Positions 26,031-35,065 of a stretch of DNA of 64,000 nucleotides are shown piece by piece; the stretch's first letter is position 1; every line of letters begins with the position of its first letter. The stretch covers positions 43,464 to 107,463 of the forward strand of contig CAKVOU010000006.1 of NCBI GenBank assembly GCA_934796165.1. Reading direction: 5' to 3'. The notes beneath the pieces were generated by a model. That model searched no databases. It saw only the letters and a program-made list of their open reading frames with translations, and was not told the origin of the DNA. This stretch comes from an uncultured Eubacteriales bacterium (GTDB taxonomy: Bacteria; Bacillota; Clostridia; Oscillospirales; CAG-272). A program made the position numbers and the translations under genes.

Positions 26031-26256
26031 CCGGAAGATCTCCCGCCTGTGAGGGAACGCCGCATCGCGGTTGAGTTTGCTTCATGTCGCACGCGGCTGT
26101 CGGAGAACCCAACCGGGCACGCACCGCGCGGCAAAAGCCCGTCGCAAAGCCGCGCCGGATGCGACACTGGGGATTTGCCGGGAGCAAACCGCATTCCGGT
26201 ACCGCCCTCCGCCCGGACGAGCGGAAACCATGTGTACAGAATTGTGCCAAAAGCGT

Positions 26257-26283
26257 CGTCCCGGCAAAACAACCGCCGGGACG
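26257..26283 (+). promoter_or_regulatory. hairpin abutting the ribosome site of the DJ-1-like gene
   Basis: A 9-bp stem (CGTCCCGGC with GCCGGGACG, loop AAAACAACC) ends one or two bases before the AGGAGG ribosome site. It could modulate translation or protect the 5' end. There is no T run, so it is not a terminator. The 230 bp before it (26031-26256) show nothing else recognisable. Confidence 0.4.
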
Positions 26284-26296
26284 CAGGAGGAACATC

Positions 26297-26836
26297 ATGA
26301 TTTATGTATTTCTGGCAAACGGATTTGAAGAGGTCGAGGCGCTCGCGCCGGTCGATCTGCTGCGCCGTGCGGGAAAGCAGGTGACGCTCGTCGGCATCGG
26401 CGGAGAAGAAATCCAGGGAGCACACGGGATTACCGTCCGCGCGGACATTCCCGATGTACTTTTCCGCGACCCGAACCCCGAAGCCATCCTGCTCCCCGGC
26501 GGAATGCCGGGAGCGAAGAATCTTGACGCGTCGCCCGTGGTGGACACCGCCATCCGCGTTACCGCGAAGAACGGCGGATATGTCTGCGCCATCTGCGCCG
26601 CGCCCTACCTGCTCGGCAAGAGAGGACTGCTGAAAGGGAAAAAGGCAACCTGTTACCCCGGCTTTGAACCCGAACTCACCGGTGCCACCGTCACGGGTGA
26701 GCGGCTGGTGCAGGACGACAGATTCGTGACCGCCATGGGCCCCGGTGTCGCGGTGGAATACGGATTTCTTCTTGTGGAACTGCTCGCGGGAAAAGACAAG
26801 GCGGACGAGCTTCGCCGCGGCTTTATCTCCGACTGA
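26297..26836 (+). CDS. DJ-1/PfpI family protein (YajL-like)
   Basis: A 179-residue protein with the Cys nucleophile elbow CAICAAPYLLG, an early Glu in LANGFEEVEA, and AILLPGGMPGAKNL. This set is typical of YajL/DJ-1 proteins, described as chaperones or protein/nucleotide deglycases. GGAGG precedes the ATG. It starts a three-gene run with the folate enzyme and CPBP gene (9-bp gap, then 8-bp overlap). Confidence 0.92.
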   Translation: MIYVFLANGFEEVEALAPVDLLRRAGKQVTLVGIGGEEIQGAHGITVRADIPDVLFRDPNPEAILLPGGMPGAKNLDASPVVDTAIRVTAKNGGYVCAICAAPYLLGKRGLLKGKKATCYPGFEPELTGATVTGERLVQDDRFVTAMGPGVAVEYGFLLVELLAGKDKADELRRGFISD

Positions 26837-26845
26837 CACTGACCA

Positions 26846-27559
26846 ATGAGGACTGACGACACGCCGATTCCCTTCGCCGGAACCAAAGATAACACATCCG
26901 CCCACACGGCGGCCCCCGTTTCCGAAGCCGGGAACCTTACTGACGCGGACATCGCAAAAGCCAAAAAGCAGCTCCGCAAAAAGTACGGCGCACTCCGCGC
27001 GGCGATTTCCCCAAAAGAAAAAGAAGCGCTCGACCTTGCCCTTTCCGGAGAGGTCATCTCGCTTGCGGAATTCGGGAACGCCGAAGCCGTTTTCCTCTAC
27101 GCGTCCTACGCTTCGGAGCCGGACACCTCGCGCGTCGCCAAAGAGGCGCTCCGGCGCGGAAAGATTCTTGCGTACCCGAGAACCGATCCCGCGTCGCATC
27201 GGATTGCGTTTTACCGTGTGGCAGACACAAAGGACCTCGTCCCCGGCTTTCACGGGATCCCCGAGCCGTCCGCGGATGCGGAGGAGATTATCCCCGACGG
27301 GAAAACTTTTTGCCTCGTTCCTGCCCTGTCCTATGACAAAAACGGGTTCCGCCTCGGCTACGGCGGCGGGTATTACGACCGGTTTCTGTCGGAGTGCGCA
27401 AGGAGAGCGGCGGACGCGGGAAATCCCCGCCTGTTCCCCATGACCGTCGGCGCGGTATATTCCCGCCTGATTTCGGAAATTCCTCTGCCGCACGGCAGGT
27501 ACGACCTGCCCGTTTCCCTGATTTTAAGCGAGAAAGGAGCAATGACGGCGCATGACTGA
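26846..27559 (+). CDS. 5-formyltetrahydrofolate cyclo-ligase
   Basis: This enzyme uses ATP to turn 5-formyl-THF into 5,10-methenyl-THF, returning folate to the one-carbon pool. Family motifs are KKQLRKKYGALR near residue 40, YASYASEPDT, FHGIPEP and the C-terminal signature LGYGGGYYDRFL. The first 35 residues are Ala/Thr/Asp-rich, probably disordered, and unusual. The ribosome site at the first ATG is weak, so a later start is possible. The C-terminus overlaps the CPBP gene by 8 bp. Confidence 0.93.
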   Translation: MRTDDTPIPFAGTKDNTSAHTAAPVSEAGNLTDADIAKAKKQLRKKYGALRAAISPKEKEALDLALSGEVISLAEFGNAEAVFLYASYASEPDTSRVAKEALRRGKILAYPRTDPASHRIAFYRVADTKDLVPGFHGIPEPSADAEEIIPDGKTFCLVPALSYDKNGFRLGYGGGYYDRFLSECARRAADAGNPRLFPMTVGAVYSRLISEIPLPHGRYDLPVSLILSEKGAMTAHD

Positions 27560-28505
27560 AAAGACATCCGGAGAATACGCAGGCCGCTTCCGTCGGCTCT
27601 TGGGCGGCGGGTGTATCTGGCTGGTCTTTTCCTCATACCTTCTGCTGCTTTTCTCCCGCTTTGTGGACGCATCCTACCTGACGCACGACAACGAATATCT
27701 TGCCGTCGTGCTCTTACAGATCATGATCTTTCTCATCCCCGCCGCAGTATTCTGCCGCATCCGCGGGGAGGGCTACGGACGGGTGTTCAAGCTGAAGCTC
27801 GCAGGGGTCGACCGCATCCCGTCCATTCTGTCGGCGGCACTGGTGCTCGCCGCGGGCTGTCTCTTCATCAGCCTTGCCTTAAACGGCATGCAGTCGCTGT
27901 CCGGTTCGTTTACACTCTACGAGACCTTCATCTCCAAAAACAACGGCACGGCGGGGGGCGTCATCTACCTGATTCTCGCCTACGCCGCACTCCCCGCATT
28001 CTCGGAGGAGCTGATTTTCCGGGGCATTCTTTCGGCGGAGTTCGAGCGGTACGGCGCGGTCGTGTCGGTCTGCCTGTCCTCCCTGTTTTTTGCGCTTCTG
28101 CATTTCAGCTTTGCAAATCTGCCGGTATATCTTTTTGCGGGGTTGGTCCTGTCCGTTACCTATTACGCGACCAAGAGCCTGTTTGCCGTCATGGCTGTGC
28201 ACTTTCTCTACAACCTGTTCTGCCTGTTCGGTCAGCCCTACATCACCGCGTTTTACGCCTACACGGGAAGCACGGCGATGTTCGTGTTCCTGCTCGTGAC
28301 CATCCTGCTCCTTGCCGCCGCCGTGTTCTGCGGACAGGCGGTGCGGTTCTACCGCGGTTATGCCGCGCGGAACCTTCCCTCCGATTTTCCGGAGGACAAA
28401 CCGTCCGTGAAGCAGCTTCCCCGGCGTTTTTTTGACGCGGCAGGGTATCTTTCGACATTGCTTTGCCTGATTCTGTACATCGCCGCCGCCGCGCTGTCGT
28501 TCTGA
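27552..28505 (+). CDS. CPBP-family intramembrane metalloprotease
   Basis: A 317-residue, multi-spanning membrane protein (about eight segments). The CPBP/Abi (Rce1-like) active site is intact: SEELIFRG (the EExxxR motif), FALLHFSF and AVHFLYNLFC. In bacteria these proteases serve in membrane protein processing, bacteriocin immunity or unknown roles. It overlaps the folate gene by 8 bp and is followed by a terminator. Confidence 0.92.
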   Translation: MTEKTSGEYAGRFRRLLGGGCIWLVFSSYLLLLFSRFVDASYLTHDNEYLAVVLLQIMIFLIPAAVFCRIRGEGYGRVFKLKLAGVDRIPSILSAALVLAAGCLFISLALNGMQSLSGSFTLYETFISKNNGTAGGVIYLILAYAALPAFSEELIFRGILSAEFERYGAVVSVCLSSLFFALLHFSFANLPVYLFAGLVLSVTYYATKSLFAVMAVHFLYNLFCLFGQPYITAFYAYTGSTAMFVFLLVTILLLAAAVFCGQAVRFYRGYAARNLPSDFPEDKPSVKQLPRRFFDAAGYLSTLLCLILYIAAAALSF

Positions 28506-28540
28506 GGGACGGCAACGGAGGGGCGGGAATCTCCAAGAAA

Positions 28541-28570
28541 AGAGGGGCTATCGTGCCCCTATTTCTTTTT
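28541..28570 (+). terminator. terminator of the pfpI-like / folate / CPBP operon
   Basis: A 6-bp stem (AGGGGC with GCCCCT, loop TATCGT) followed by ATTTCTTTTT, 38 bp after the CPBP stop. Confidence 0.85.
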
Positions 28571-28618
28571 CACAATATTCAGAAATTTCCGGAGTTTCGA
28601 ACGTCTTTTTGATGAAAA

Positions 28619-28745
28619 GGTTCCCGGCATGGCGCGGGGTGCCCCAATGTGGCGCGGGAAGTCCCGCATGGCGTGAACGCCCACAGCGCGGCGCGGAACA
28701 CCCCCCAACACGGCGGCACAAGAACGTGCCGCGACGTGCTTGCGG
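28619..28745. repeat. cluster of short GC hairpins
   Basis: A run of small inverted repeats of the form GGCGCGGGGTGCCCC, GGCGCGGGAAGTCCCGC and ACGGCGGCACAAGAACGTGCCGC. The recurring element is ATGGCGCGGG or GTGGCGCGGG. It lies past the CPBP terminator and before the end of spoIIR. No coding frame is credible. Confidence 0.5.
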
Positions 28746-28769
28746 GAAACAGTGCGCAACCGCCATTCC

Positions 28770-29390
28770 TCACCGGAACCAGTCCTGCACCATCTCGAGG
28801 ATCCGGAAACGTACCCGATAGGTCGTCTTGTCTGTCTCGGTAATCACACCGTACTGCTCCTTAGTCAGCCCCACCGAGGTAAACGCGTCCTCGGTCTCCT
28901 CCTTGCTTTTGGTTGCCGCGCTGAGGCAAAGCGGCGGGAACAGTACGCACCACCAGTTGTGCCCTTCCCCTTCGCCGATCAGTACCCGCATGGAAAGATA
29001 CGTCCCCGCGGGAAAGGTAAATTCCCCATACTCCCGTTCGGGATACTCCTCCTCACAGAAGGTGATCGCCACCGGGTAGTCGTACCCCTCTCCGGCGATG
29101 ACTTCCCGCGCGGCACACAGCAGTTGCGGCTCGGCGTCGCGGAGGATCCGTTCTGCCTCGGCGCGGTCGGTACAGCCTTCGATCAGAGGAGAAGTGACCG
29201 TAAGAAGCGCGTCACGTACCTTCAGCTTGAGTGCCTGATCCTCCTCGGAGTCCGAGTTGGCAAGTACATGAAGCCGCACGACCGTGTCGTATACCGCACC
29301 CTCGCCATGCACCGGCAAAAACAGACTTGCCACGGTCGCACCGGCAAGCAGAAGAATGGTCAGAAGGATAAGTAACACTGATTTTTTCAT
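28770..29390 (-). CDS. spoIIR: stage II sporulation protein R
   Basis: A 206-residue secreted signalling protein made in the forespore under sigma F. It triggers SpoIIGA to process pro-sigma E in the mother cell. The N-terminus has a Lys-Lys and a 20-residue hydrophobic signal segment. Hallmarks are VVRLHVLANSDSEEDQALKLKVRDA, ITFCEEEYPEREYG, FPAGTYLSMRVLIGEGEGHNWWCVLFPP and a final RFRILEMVQDW. The start at 29390 follows AAAGGA; the longer frame is unsupported. I could not place a clear sigma-F promoter. Confidence 0.96.
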   Translation of the reverse strand: MKKSVLLILLTILLLAGATVASLFLPVHGEGAVYDTVVRLHVLANSDSEEDQALKLKVRDALLTVTSPLIEGCTDRAEAERILRDAEPQLLCAAREVIAGEGYDYPVAITFCEEEYPEREYGEFTFPAGTYLSMRVLIGEGEGHNWWCVLFPPLCLSAATKSKEETEDAFTSVGLTKEQYGVITETDKTTYRVRFRILEMVQDWFR

Positions 29391-29481
29391 TTCGGATGGT
29401 CCTTTCTTTTTCCCGCAAAGCAGGATAACAGTATCCTGTGACAGCACGGATTTCCGCAAGGATTTCTCACCGGAAGCAGAC

Positions 29482-29534
29482 AAAAAGCCCGCCCGGGAAG
29501 ATACTTCAGTATCCCCCCGAACGGGTCTTTTTTA
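29482..29534 (-). terminator. terminator downstream of nrnA, T-rich on both sides
   Basis: A long, slightly bulged stem (GCCCG.CCGGG.AGATACT with AGTATC.CCCCG..CGGGT) carries TTTTT on the reverse strand and TCTTTTTT on the forward strand. It separates the pgk-to-nrnA run from spoIIR. Confidence 0.8.
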
Positions 29535-29694
29535 TTCGTAGTCCGGAAGATTTCCGAAAAGTTTCAGTGACAGCCGCGATTTTTTTGCCCGATTGCAGCG
29601 CGATCCGCCGTGGGCGCTTTACACCCGACGTACATTTTTTGTCGGGCGCAAGCTTCTGCCGGGCACGATTTCTTTCGTCCGGCATAAACTCCTC

Positions 29695-30720
29695 TCACTC
29701 AAACCGTGCGGCGATGGCGCTTTGCAGTTTTTCCGCCGCCTCGTCGATACTGTCTGCAAGAATGGTACAGCCCGCCGCGCGGGTATGCCCGCCGCCGCCG
29801 AACTCCGCCGCGACCTCTGCCACATCGAAATCCACCGAGGAACGGAGCGAAACGCGGAACTTCTTTTCCGCAGTCAGCTGTTTGACGACCGCCGCGACCT
29901 CCACGCCGCGCACCGAGCGCACCACGTCAATGAGCGTTCCGAGATCACCGTCAGAAAAGCCGTTTTCCGCAATGATCTCCTGCGGCATGGTCGTAATGGC
30001 AAGCCGCCCGTCAAGGAACAGTTTCATCCGCTCAAAACCGATGCACTCCGCCCGCAGCTGGGAAAGCGACCGCTGGCAGAAAAGCCGATCGCTGATCTGT
30101 GCCGCATCCACGCCGTGTTCCAGAAGCACTGCCGCGCGGCGCATGGTGGCGGGAGTGGTGTTGGAAAAACGGAATCCGCCCGTATCCCCCGCAATCGCCG
30201 CATAGCAATAGGTCCAGAAAACCTCCGGCACGCGGCAGATGATGCCGTCATGCAAAAACTCCTTTGCAATGTCAAAAATAATCTCGCCGGTTGCCGCCGC
30301 GTCGGGATCCACAAAATGATCCGCAAACGGCGTTCCCATGCCGTGATGGTCGATCATGAGGCTGACCTTGCCCTCGTATTTTTCCCGCAGTGCGCCGAGC
30401 TGTGACGGGGACGCGACGTCCACCGCAATCACGCGGTCGGGCACAAATCCGGCAGGAATTTCAAGGCATTTTTGTCCATCGGAAAGAAAATGCAGGTGCT
30501 CCGGCATCGGGTCGGCACAAGCGCAGTACGCAGTGCTGTCCGCCGCCGACAAGAGCGACGCAAGCGCAAGGCAGGAGCCGAGCGTGTCCGCGTCGGGCGA
30601 GGTATGCATGAGCAAGAGGGTCTTCATGGGAATTTCCAGCCGGTCGCAAAGCTCGTCAAAGCCGAGGCGTTCCCATTCGTGTTCCGGCGAAACTCCGGTC
30701 ATCGCACGGTCAGTTTCCAT
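29695..30720 (-). CDS. nrnA: DHH/DHHA1 phosphoesterase, NrnA-like
   Basis: A 341-residue phosphoesterase. The metal-binding motifs are MHTSPDADTLGS, AVDVASP, MIDHHGMGTPFAD and AGDTGGFRFSNT. The DHHA1 substrate motif is FGGGGHTRAAG near the C-terminus. NrnA degrades short oligoribonucleotides and can dephosphorylate pAp. It overlaps rbfA by 11 bp, a common clostridial/bacillar pairing in the nusA-infB-rbfA region. Here infB and nusA are not adjacent. Confidence 0.93.
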   Translation of the reverse strand: METDRAMTGVSPEHEWERLGFDELCDRLEIPMKTLLLMHTSPDADTLGSCLALASLLSAADSTAYCACADPMPEHLHFLSDGQKCLEIPAGFVPDRVIAVDVASPSQLGALREKYEGKVSLMIDHHGMGTPFADHFVDPDAAATGEIIFDIAKEFLHDGIICRVPEVFWTYCYAAIAGDTGGFRFSNTTPATMRRAAVLLEHGVDAAQISDRLFCQRSLSQLRAECIGFERMKLFLDGRLAITTMPQEIIAENGFSDGDLGTLIDVVRSVRGVEVAAVVKQLTAEKKFRVSLRSSVDFDVAEVAAEFGGGGHTRAAGCTILADSIDEAAEKLQSAIAARFE

Positions 30721-31162
30721 TTTTCGTCTCCTTTTCCTCCGTCACATCCGGTTCCCCGGTCTGTCCGCCGGGAACAGACACGCTGTTCTCTTCTTCCGCA
30801 CTGCCCGTCTCTTCGGTCTCGGGTGCATAGGTGATCTTGCTTAAAATCTCGGAAATATGCGCACCGTAGGCAATGGAGGTATCCTCGACGAAGGAAAGCT
30901 CCGGCGTGATCCGCAGATTGAGCCGCCTTGCGATCTCGCGGCGGATGAAGCCAGTCGCCGCCTTCAGCCCCTTTGTGACCTCTTTTTTATCGCCGCGCAT
31001 AGCGGAATAGAAGATTTTCGCGTATTTGAGATCCGCCGTCACCTCCGCGCCCGTCACGCTGATGAAGGCGTCCGAAACGCGCGGGTCCTTGACCTCGCGC
31101 AGAATCATCGCGGTCTCCTTCATCATCTCTTCGTTGATGCGTCCGCGTCTGTAATTAGCCAT
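30710..31162 (-). CDS. rbfA: ribosome-binding factor A
   Basis: A small KH-like 30S maturation factor. YRRGRINEEMMKETAMILREVKDPRV, DLKYAKIFYS and LNLRITPELSFVEDTS are family hallmarks. At 150 residues it carries an acidic C-terminal tail of about 35 residues. AAAGGAG precedes the ATG. It overlaps nrnA by 11 bp. Confidence 0.96.
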   Translation of the reverse strand: MANYRRGRINEEMMKETAMILREVKDPRVSDAFISVTGAEVTADLKYAKIFYSAMRGDKKEVTKGLKAATGFIRREIARRLNLRITPELSFVEDTSIAYGAHISEILSKITYAPETEETGSAEEENSVSVPGGQTGEPDVTEEKETKNGN

Positions 31163-31190
31163 TCTGTGTTACTCCTTTCAAGGTTCCCGG

Positions 31191-31532
31191 TCAACGGGTA
31201 AAGCTGAGAAACAGGTTTCCCTGAAACGTAAGGGTCCCCTCGTCGCCTTCAATCAGATACCCGTATTCGTTCTCCGGGACCGTAAGCTCCATCCGGTCGC
31301 CGCTCTCCACCTCAAAGGTGGCAAAATATCTGGTCGCATACCCGCGCGTACCGGTACTGCCCGCACGTCCGCCGATCTGCGTGCGCTTGGCAACGATGCG
31401 TGCCGGGACGGTGAGACGCGGAGAACGCGCATTATGCCCTGCTTCCTTTGCCGAACGGACAAATGCAAAAATGATAAACGCAAAGGCGGTGAAAAATACC
31501 AGGAAAAACGGGATCATGAAATAATACGGCAT
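31191..31532 (-). CDS. DUF2500-family membrane-anchored protein
   Basis: A 113-residue protein: one N-terminal membrane span (PYYFMIPFFLVFFTAFAFIIFAFV), then a small beta domain with VPARIVAKRT, YFATFEVESGDRMELTV, EYGYLIEGDEGTLTFQG. This matches DUF2500 (PF10694), of unknown function. AAAGGAG precedes the ATG at 31532. It sits between tpiA and rbfA in the same direction. Confidence 0.88.
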   Translation of the reverse strand: MPYYFMIPFFLVFFTAFAFIIFAFVRSAKEAGHNARSPRLTVPARIVAKRTQIGGRAGSTGTRGYATRYFATFEVESGDRMELTVPENEYGYLIEGDEGTLTFQGNLFLSFTR

Positions 31533-31622
31533 GACATTCTCCTTTCCGTGTCCCGGGCGGCAGAATCCGACGGGAAACTTGAGGGGCTGCCGCAAAAGGC
31601 GACAGCCCCGCTTTCTTTTTTG

Positions 31623-32390
31623 TTACTGTGCTGCGTCCACGATCGCGCGGAACTTCTCCGCGACGAGCGACGCGCCGCCGATCAGACCGCCGTCCACGTT
31701 GGGCTTCCGGAGAAGCTCAGCGGCGTTCTTTTCGTTCATGGAACCGCCGTACTGGATGGTCGTTGCCTCGGCAACTTCCTCGCCGTACAGCTCCTTCAGC
31801 GCCTCGCGGATCTGTCCGCAGGTCTCGTCTGCCTGATCCGGCGTTGCGGTCAGCCCGGTGCCGATTGCCCAGACGGGCTCGTAAGCGATGATGACTCTCT
31901 TCATCTCTTCCGCGCTGACGCCTGCAAGGTCAAGCTTGGTCTGCATGGAGACGACCTCGCGGGTGATGCCCGCAAGTCTCTGCTCCTTGACTTCGCCAAG
32001 GCAGAGGATAACCGTCATACCTGCCGCGAGAGCAGCCTTGACGCGCTTGTTGACCGTTTCGTCGGTCTCCGCAAAATACTGACGTCTTTCGGAGTGACCG
32101 ATGATGACGTATTTCACGCCGCACTCGGTGAGCATTCTCGCGGACACCTCGCCGGTGAACGCGCCGTGATCCTCAAAGTGAACGTTCTCGGCGCCGATGG
32201 AAATATCGGAGCCTTCCGCCGCCTTCTGTGCCGCCGCAATGGTGACATAGGGTGCGCAGAACACGACCTTGCAGCCGTTCTTGCCTGCGACCAGCGGCTT
32301 GACCTCTTCGATAAACTTCGTTGCCTCAGAGGGGGTGAAGTTCATCTTCCAGTTGCCCGCAATGACAACCTGTCTTTTTGCTTTATTCAT
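31623..32390 (-). CDS. tpiA: triosephosphate isomerase
   Basis: A 255-residue glycolytic enzyme interconverting DHAP and glyceraldehyde 3-phosphate. GNWKMN holds the catalytic Lys, IIGHSERR the His, and AYEPVWAIGTG the Glu. YGGSMN and GGLIGGASL bind phosphate. It lies 33 bp after pgk in a glycolytic pair. A hairpin after its stop has its T run only on the forward strand. Confidence 0.98.
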   Translation of the reverse strand: MNKAKRQVVIAGNWKMNFTPSEATKFIEEVKPLVAGKNGCKVVFCAPYVTIAAAQKAAEGSDISIGAENVHFEDHGAFTGEVSARMLTECGVKYVIIGHSERRQYFAETDETVNKRVKAALAAGMTVILCLGEVKEQRLAGITREVVSMQTKLDLAGVSAEEMKRVIIAYEPVWAIGTGLTATPDQADETCGQIREALKELYGEEVAEATTIQYGGSMNEKNAAELLRKPNVDGGLIGGASLVAEKFRAIVDAAQ

Positions 32391-32423
32391 GATACCTACC
32401 TGTCTTTCTTCGGTTATTCCCGC

Positions 32424-33731
32424 TCAGTCCTTGTTATCAAGGCAGGCAATGCCGGGAAGCTCCTTGCCTTCCAGGAATTCAAGAGACGCGCCGCCGCCCG
32501 TGGAGATGTGGGTCATCTTGGGAGCGAAGCCGAGACGCTCGACCGCTTCCGCGGAGTCGCCGCCGCCGATGATGGAGATCGCACCGGAATTTGCAACTGC
32601 TTCCGCAACTGCCTCGGTACCTGCGGCAAAGTTCTTCCATTCGGAAACGCCCATCGGGCCGTTCCAGACCACCGTGCCCGCGCCGATGACCGTCTTGGAG
32701 AACAGCTCGCGGGTAACGGGACCGATGTCAAGACCCATCCAGCCGTCCGGGATGGAGTCGGAGTAGATCCGCATATTGACCGTGTTTTCGTCGTACTCTC
32801 TGCCGACCACGTTATCCACGGGGAGGACAAAGTTGACGCCCTTTGTACGCGCCTTTTCCATCAGCTCACGCGCAAGATCGATCTTGTCGGTCTCGCAGAG
32901 CGAGGTGCCGACGCGGTTGCCCATCGCGGCAAAGAAGGTGTAAGCCATACCGCCGCCGACGATGAGCGTGTCGCACTTGTCGATGAGGTTGTTGATAACG
33001 CCGATCTTGTCGGAGACCTTCGCGCCGCCGAGGATTGCCACGAACGGACGTGCCGGGTTCTCCAGCGCCTTGCCCATCACGGTGATCTCCTTCTGGATCA
33101 GGTAGCCGCAGACAGCGGGAAGTCCGCCGTACATTGCGATGCCCGCGGTGGAAGCGTGTGCACGGTGCGCCGTGCCGAACGCATCGTTGACGTACACTTC
33201 CGCATAGGAAGCGAGCTCCTTGGAGAAGCCCTCGTCGTTCTTTTCCTCGCGCGCGTCAAAGCGGATGTTCTCAAGCAGAACTGCCTTGCCGGGGGTGAGT
33301 GCCGCGACCTTTGCCTTTGCGTCCTCGCCGACGATGTCCTCAGCGAAGGTGACAGCGCCGTCCAGATACTGGTTGAGGCGGTCGGCGACCGGCTTTAAGG
33401 TCAGCTTCTTCTTGTCGGCGACAAGTGCCTTGTCGAGATACTCCTTGGTTGCTGCCGCGCGCTGATCTTCGGGAAGCGCCTCGACTGCCTTCTTCTCCTT
33501 CTTGGTAAGACCGAAGCCGGGAGTCAGAATGTTGTGGGGCTTGCCCATGTGGGAGGCGAGGATCACCATCGCGCCCTGACCGAGCAGATACTTGATCGTG
33601 GGGAGCGCTTCGACGATTCTCTTCTCGGAGGTGATGACACCGTCCTTGATCGGCACGTTGAAGTCACAGCGGACAAATACCTTTTTGCCCGCGACATTGA
33701 CGTCTTCAATGGATTTTTTGTTGTAAGTCAT
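32424..33731 (-). CDS. pgk: phosphoglycerate kinase
   Basis: A 435-residue enzyme of the ATP-yielding step of glycolysis. VFVRCDFNVPI is the N-terminal signature, LASHMGKP and LLENIRFDAREEKND bind substrate, and FVAILGGAKVSDKI, WNGPMGVSE and GGGDSAEAV bind nucleotide. An insertion (residues about 74-100, LTKKEKKAVEALPEDQRAAA) is seen in the N-terminal domain. The ATG at 33731 follows AAAGGGG. Confidence 0.98.
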   Translation of the reverse strand: MTYNKKSIEDVNVAGKKVFVRCDFNVPIKDGVITSEKRIVEALPTIKYLLGQGAMVILASHMGKPHNILTPGFGLTKKEKKAVEALPEDQRAAATKEYLDKALVADKKKLTLKPVADRLNQYLDGAVTFAEDIVGEDAKAKVAALTPGKAVLLENIRFDAREEKNDEGFSKELASYAEVYVNDAFGTAHRAHASTAGIAMYGGLPAVCGYLIQKEITVMGKALENPARPFVAILGGAKVSDKIGVINNLIDKCDTLIVGGGMAYTFFAAMGNRVGTSLCETDKIDLARELMEKARTKGVNFVLPVDNVVGREYDENTVNMRIYSDSIPDGWMGLDIGPVTRELFSKTVIGAGTVVWNGPMGVSEWKNFAAGTEAVAEAVANSGAISIIGGGDSAEAVERLGFAPKMTHISTGGGASLEFLEGKELPGIACLDNKD

Positions 33732-33776
33732 AACATGAACCCCTTTCCTAAGGATCATTAAATTTTACCACTCATT

Positions 33777-33805
33777 AATATACCACATTTTTTCCCGTCG
33801 CGCAA
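33777..33805 (-). promoter_or_regulatory. promoter for pgk-tpiA
   Basis: Reverse strand TTGCGC (33800-33805), 17 bp, TATATT (33777-33782) preceded by TGG, an extended -10. Confidence 0.75.
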
Positions 33806-33999
33806 GACTTTTGTGAAATATTTGCCGAGGAAACGGCGGCAGGAACGCATTTCCGGAAACAACCGGCAATTTTCCGGAGAGCAACGGCATTCCGGAGAAT
33901 GCGGGCGGGGTGCGCCGCACCCGCGGGAGGCAAGGTCCGGCAGCACGCGACGCAGTGACGAGGGAACCGCACGCGGGACGGGTGCCGCACGTGGGTCGG

Positions 34000-35031
34000 T
34001 CAGTCGCCGCTCCGGTCATCCGGGGGCGCGTTTCTCCGGGAATACCGGTCCTCCGTGCCGTCCCCGTTCAGCCATCCCGACTCTCCGGTCAGCGCGTTGG
34101 CACGCGCCATGGCAAGCAGAAGCTCCTCGTCCGAGCATCTTCCGATACAACGCGGCGCGCCGTTCCGCCCGCGCTTCTTTACAGACACAATTCTCACAAC
34201 CAGAATGAGAACGGACAGGACAAAAAGCCCGAGCAGTATGTAAAATGCGAGACAGACGCCCCGGAAATCCGGTTCAGCCGCCCGGGTCACGTCCACCCAG
34301 CCGAAATGTCCGTTTGCCCGCATTTCTTCATCCGAAAGGAGAAAATACGTATCCGTCGGGCTTCCCCCGACCGGGTCGTCCCAGGTGCAGTCCACGTGCA
34401 GGTATTTTCCGCCCACCCGCACCAGATTCCACGCGTGATCCATCGACCGGCTGAGGAGGTAATGGCACTCAAATCCGAATTCATTGCAAAGCGCAAGGAA
34501 CAGCTGGGTATAGGCGGAGCAGACCCCGCTCCCCGTCTTCATCATGCCGTAAGCATGACGGACAGTCAGGGATTCGTCGTAGGAATAGCGGTTCACGATC
34601 CCGTCGTGGATGAGGCGGAGCACCTCACGTTCGCCGTCTCCCTCCCGCATTTTCCCGCGGATGTCCGACACAAGTCCCGAAAGCAGCGTGCGGTACTCCT
34701 CGTAATTTTTGTCGTAGTCGGCGGCATAGGCGTTATAGGAAACGGTATAGGTCGTTTTCCCGTCGGCACTCCGGTAGGAAATCCCGTCCACATGGAACAT
34801 CGCGGGATCGCCCCAGCATAGCCCGCCAAGTTCTCCGGAGGATATGGGACCTCCGCTGACTTCCACGGTTCTGTCGCCGTTTCTGATTGTATCGCGGAGG
34901 AAGTCCGCCGGAGAACCCTGCGCCCTGAGGAAAATCAGCAATCCGCCGACGAGAATCACCGCCGCCAGAGCGATCCACACAAGGGCGGTCCCAACATTCT
35001 GATACCCGTTATTGTCCGTCCTGATCAGCAT
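34000..35031 (-). CDS. membrane protein with transglutaminase-like domain
   Basis: A 343-residue protein with two membrane segments (about 16-37 and 262-285) flanking an extracellular papain-like domain. The catalytic triad is visible: Cys in GSGVCSAYTQLF, His in MDHAWNLV and Asp in LHVDCTWDDP. The cytoplasmic tail is basic then Asp/Arg-rich. Bacterial transglutaminase-like domains of this type often act as peptidases or crosslinkers at the envelope. GGAGGACGCAG precedes the ATG. Confidence 0.9.
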   Translation of the reverse strand: MLIRTDNNGYQNVGTALVWIALAAVILVGGLLIFLRAQGSPADFLRDTIRNGDRTVEVSGGPISSGELGGLCWGDPAMFHVDGISYRSADGKTTYTVSYNAYAADYDKNYEEYRTLLSGLVSDIRGKMREGDGEREVLRLIHDGIVNRYSYDESLTVRHAYGMMKTGSGVCSAYTQLFLALCNEFGFECHYLLSRSMDHAWNLVRVGGKYLHVDCTWDDPVGGSPTDTYFLLSDEEMRANGHFGWVDVTRAAEPDFRGVCLAFYILLGLFVLSVLILVVRIVSVKKRGRNGAPRCIGRCSDEELLLAMARANALTGESGWLNGDGTEDRYSRRNAPPDDRSGD

Positions 35032-35065
35032 TCTGCGTCCTCCTCATCCGGCTGTCGTTGGTTTC

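Noticed and set aside
27552..28505. Phage-defence abortive infection gene
   Set aside because: CPBP proteases are sometimes called Abi, but this one sits in an operon with folate and DJ-1-like genes with no defence neighbours.
31434..33398. Forward 654-codon frame
   Set aside because: Antisense to tpiA and pgk.
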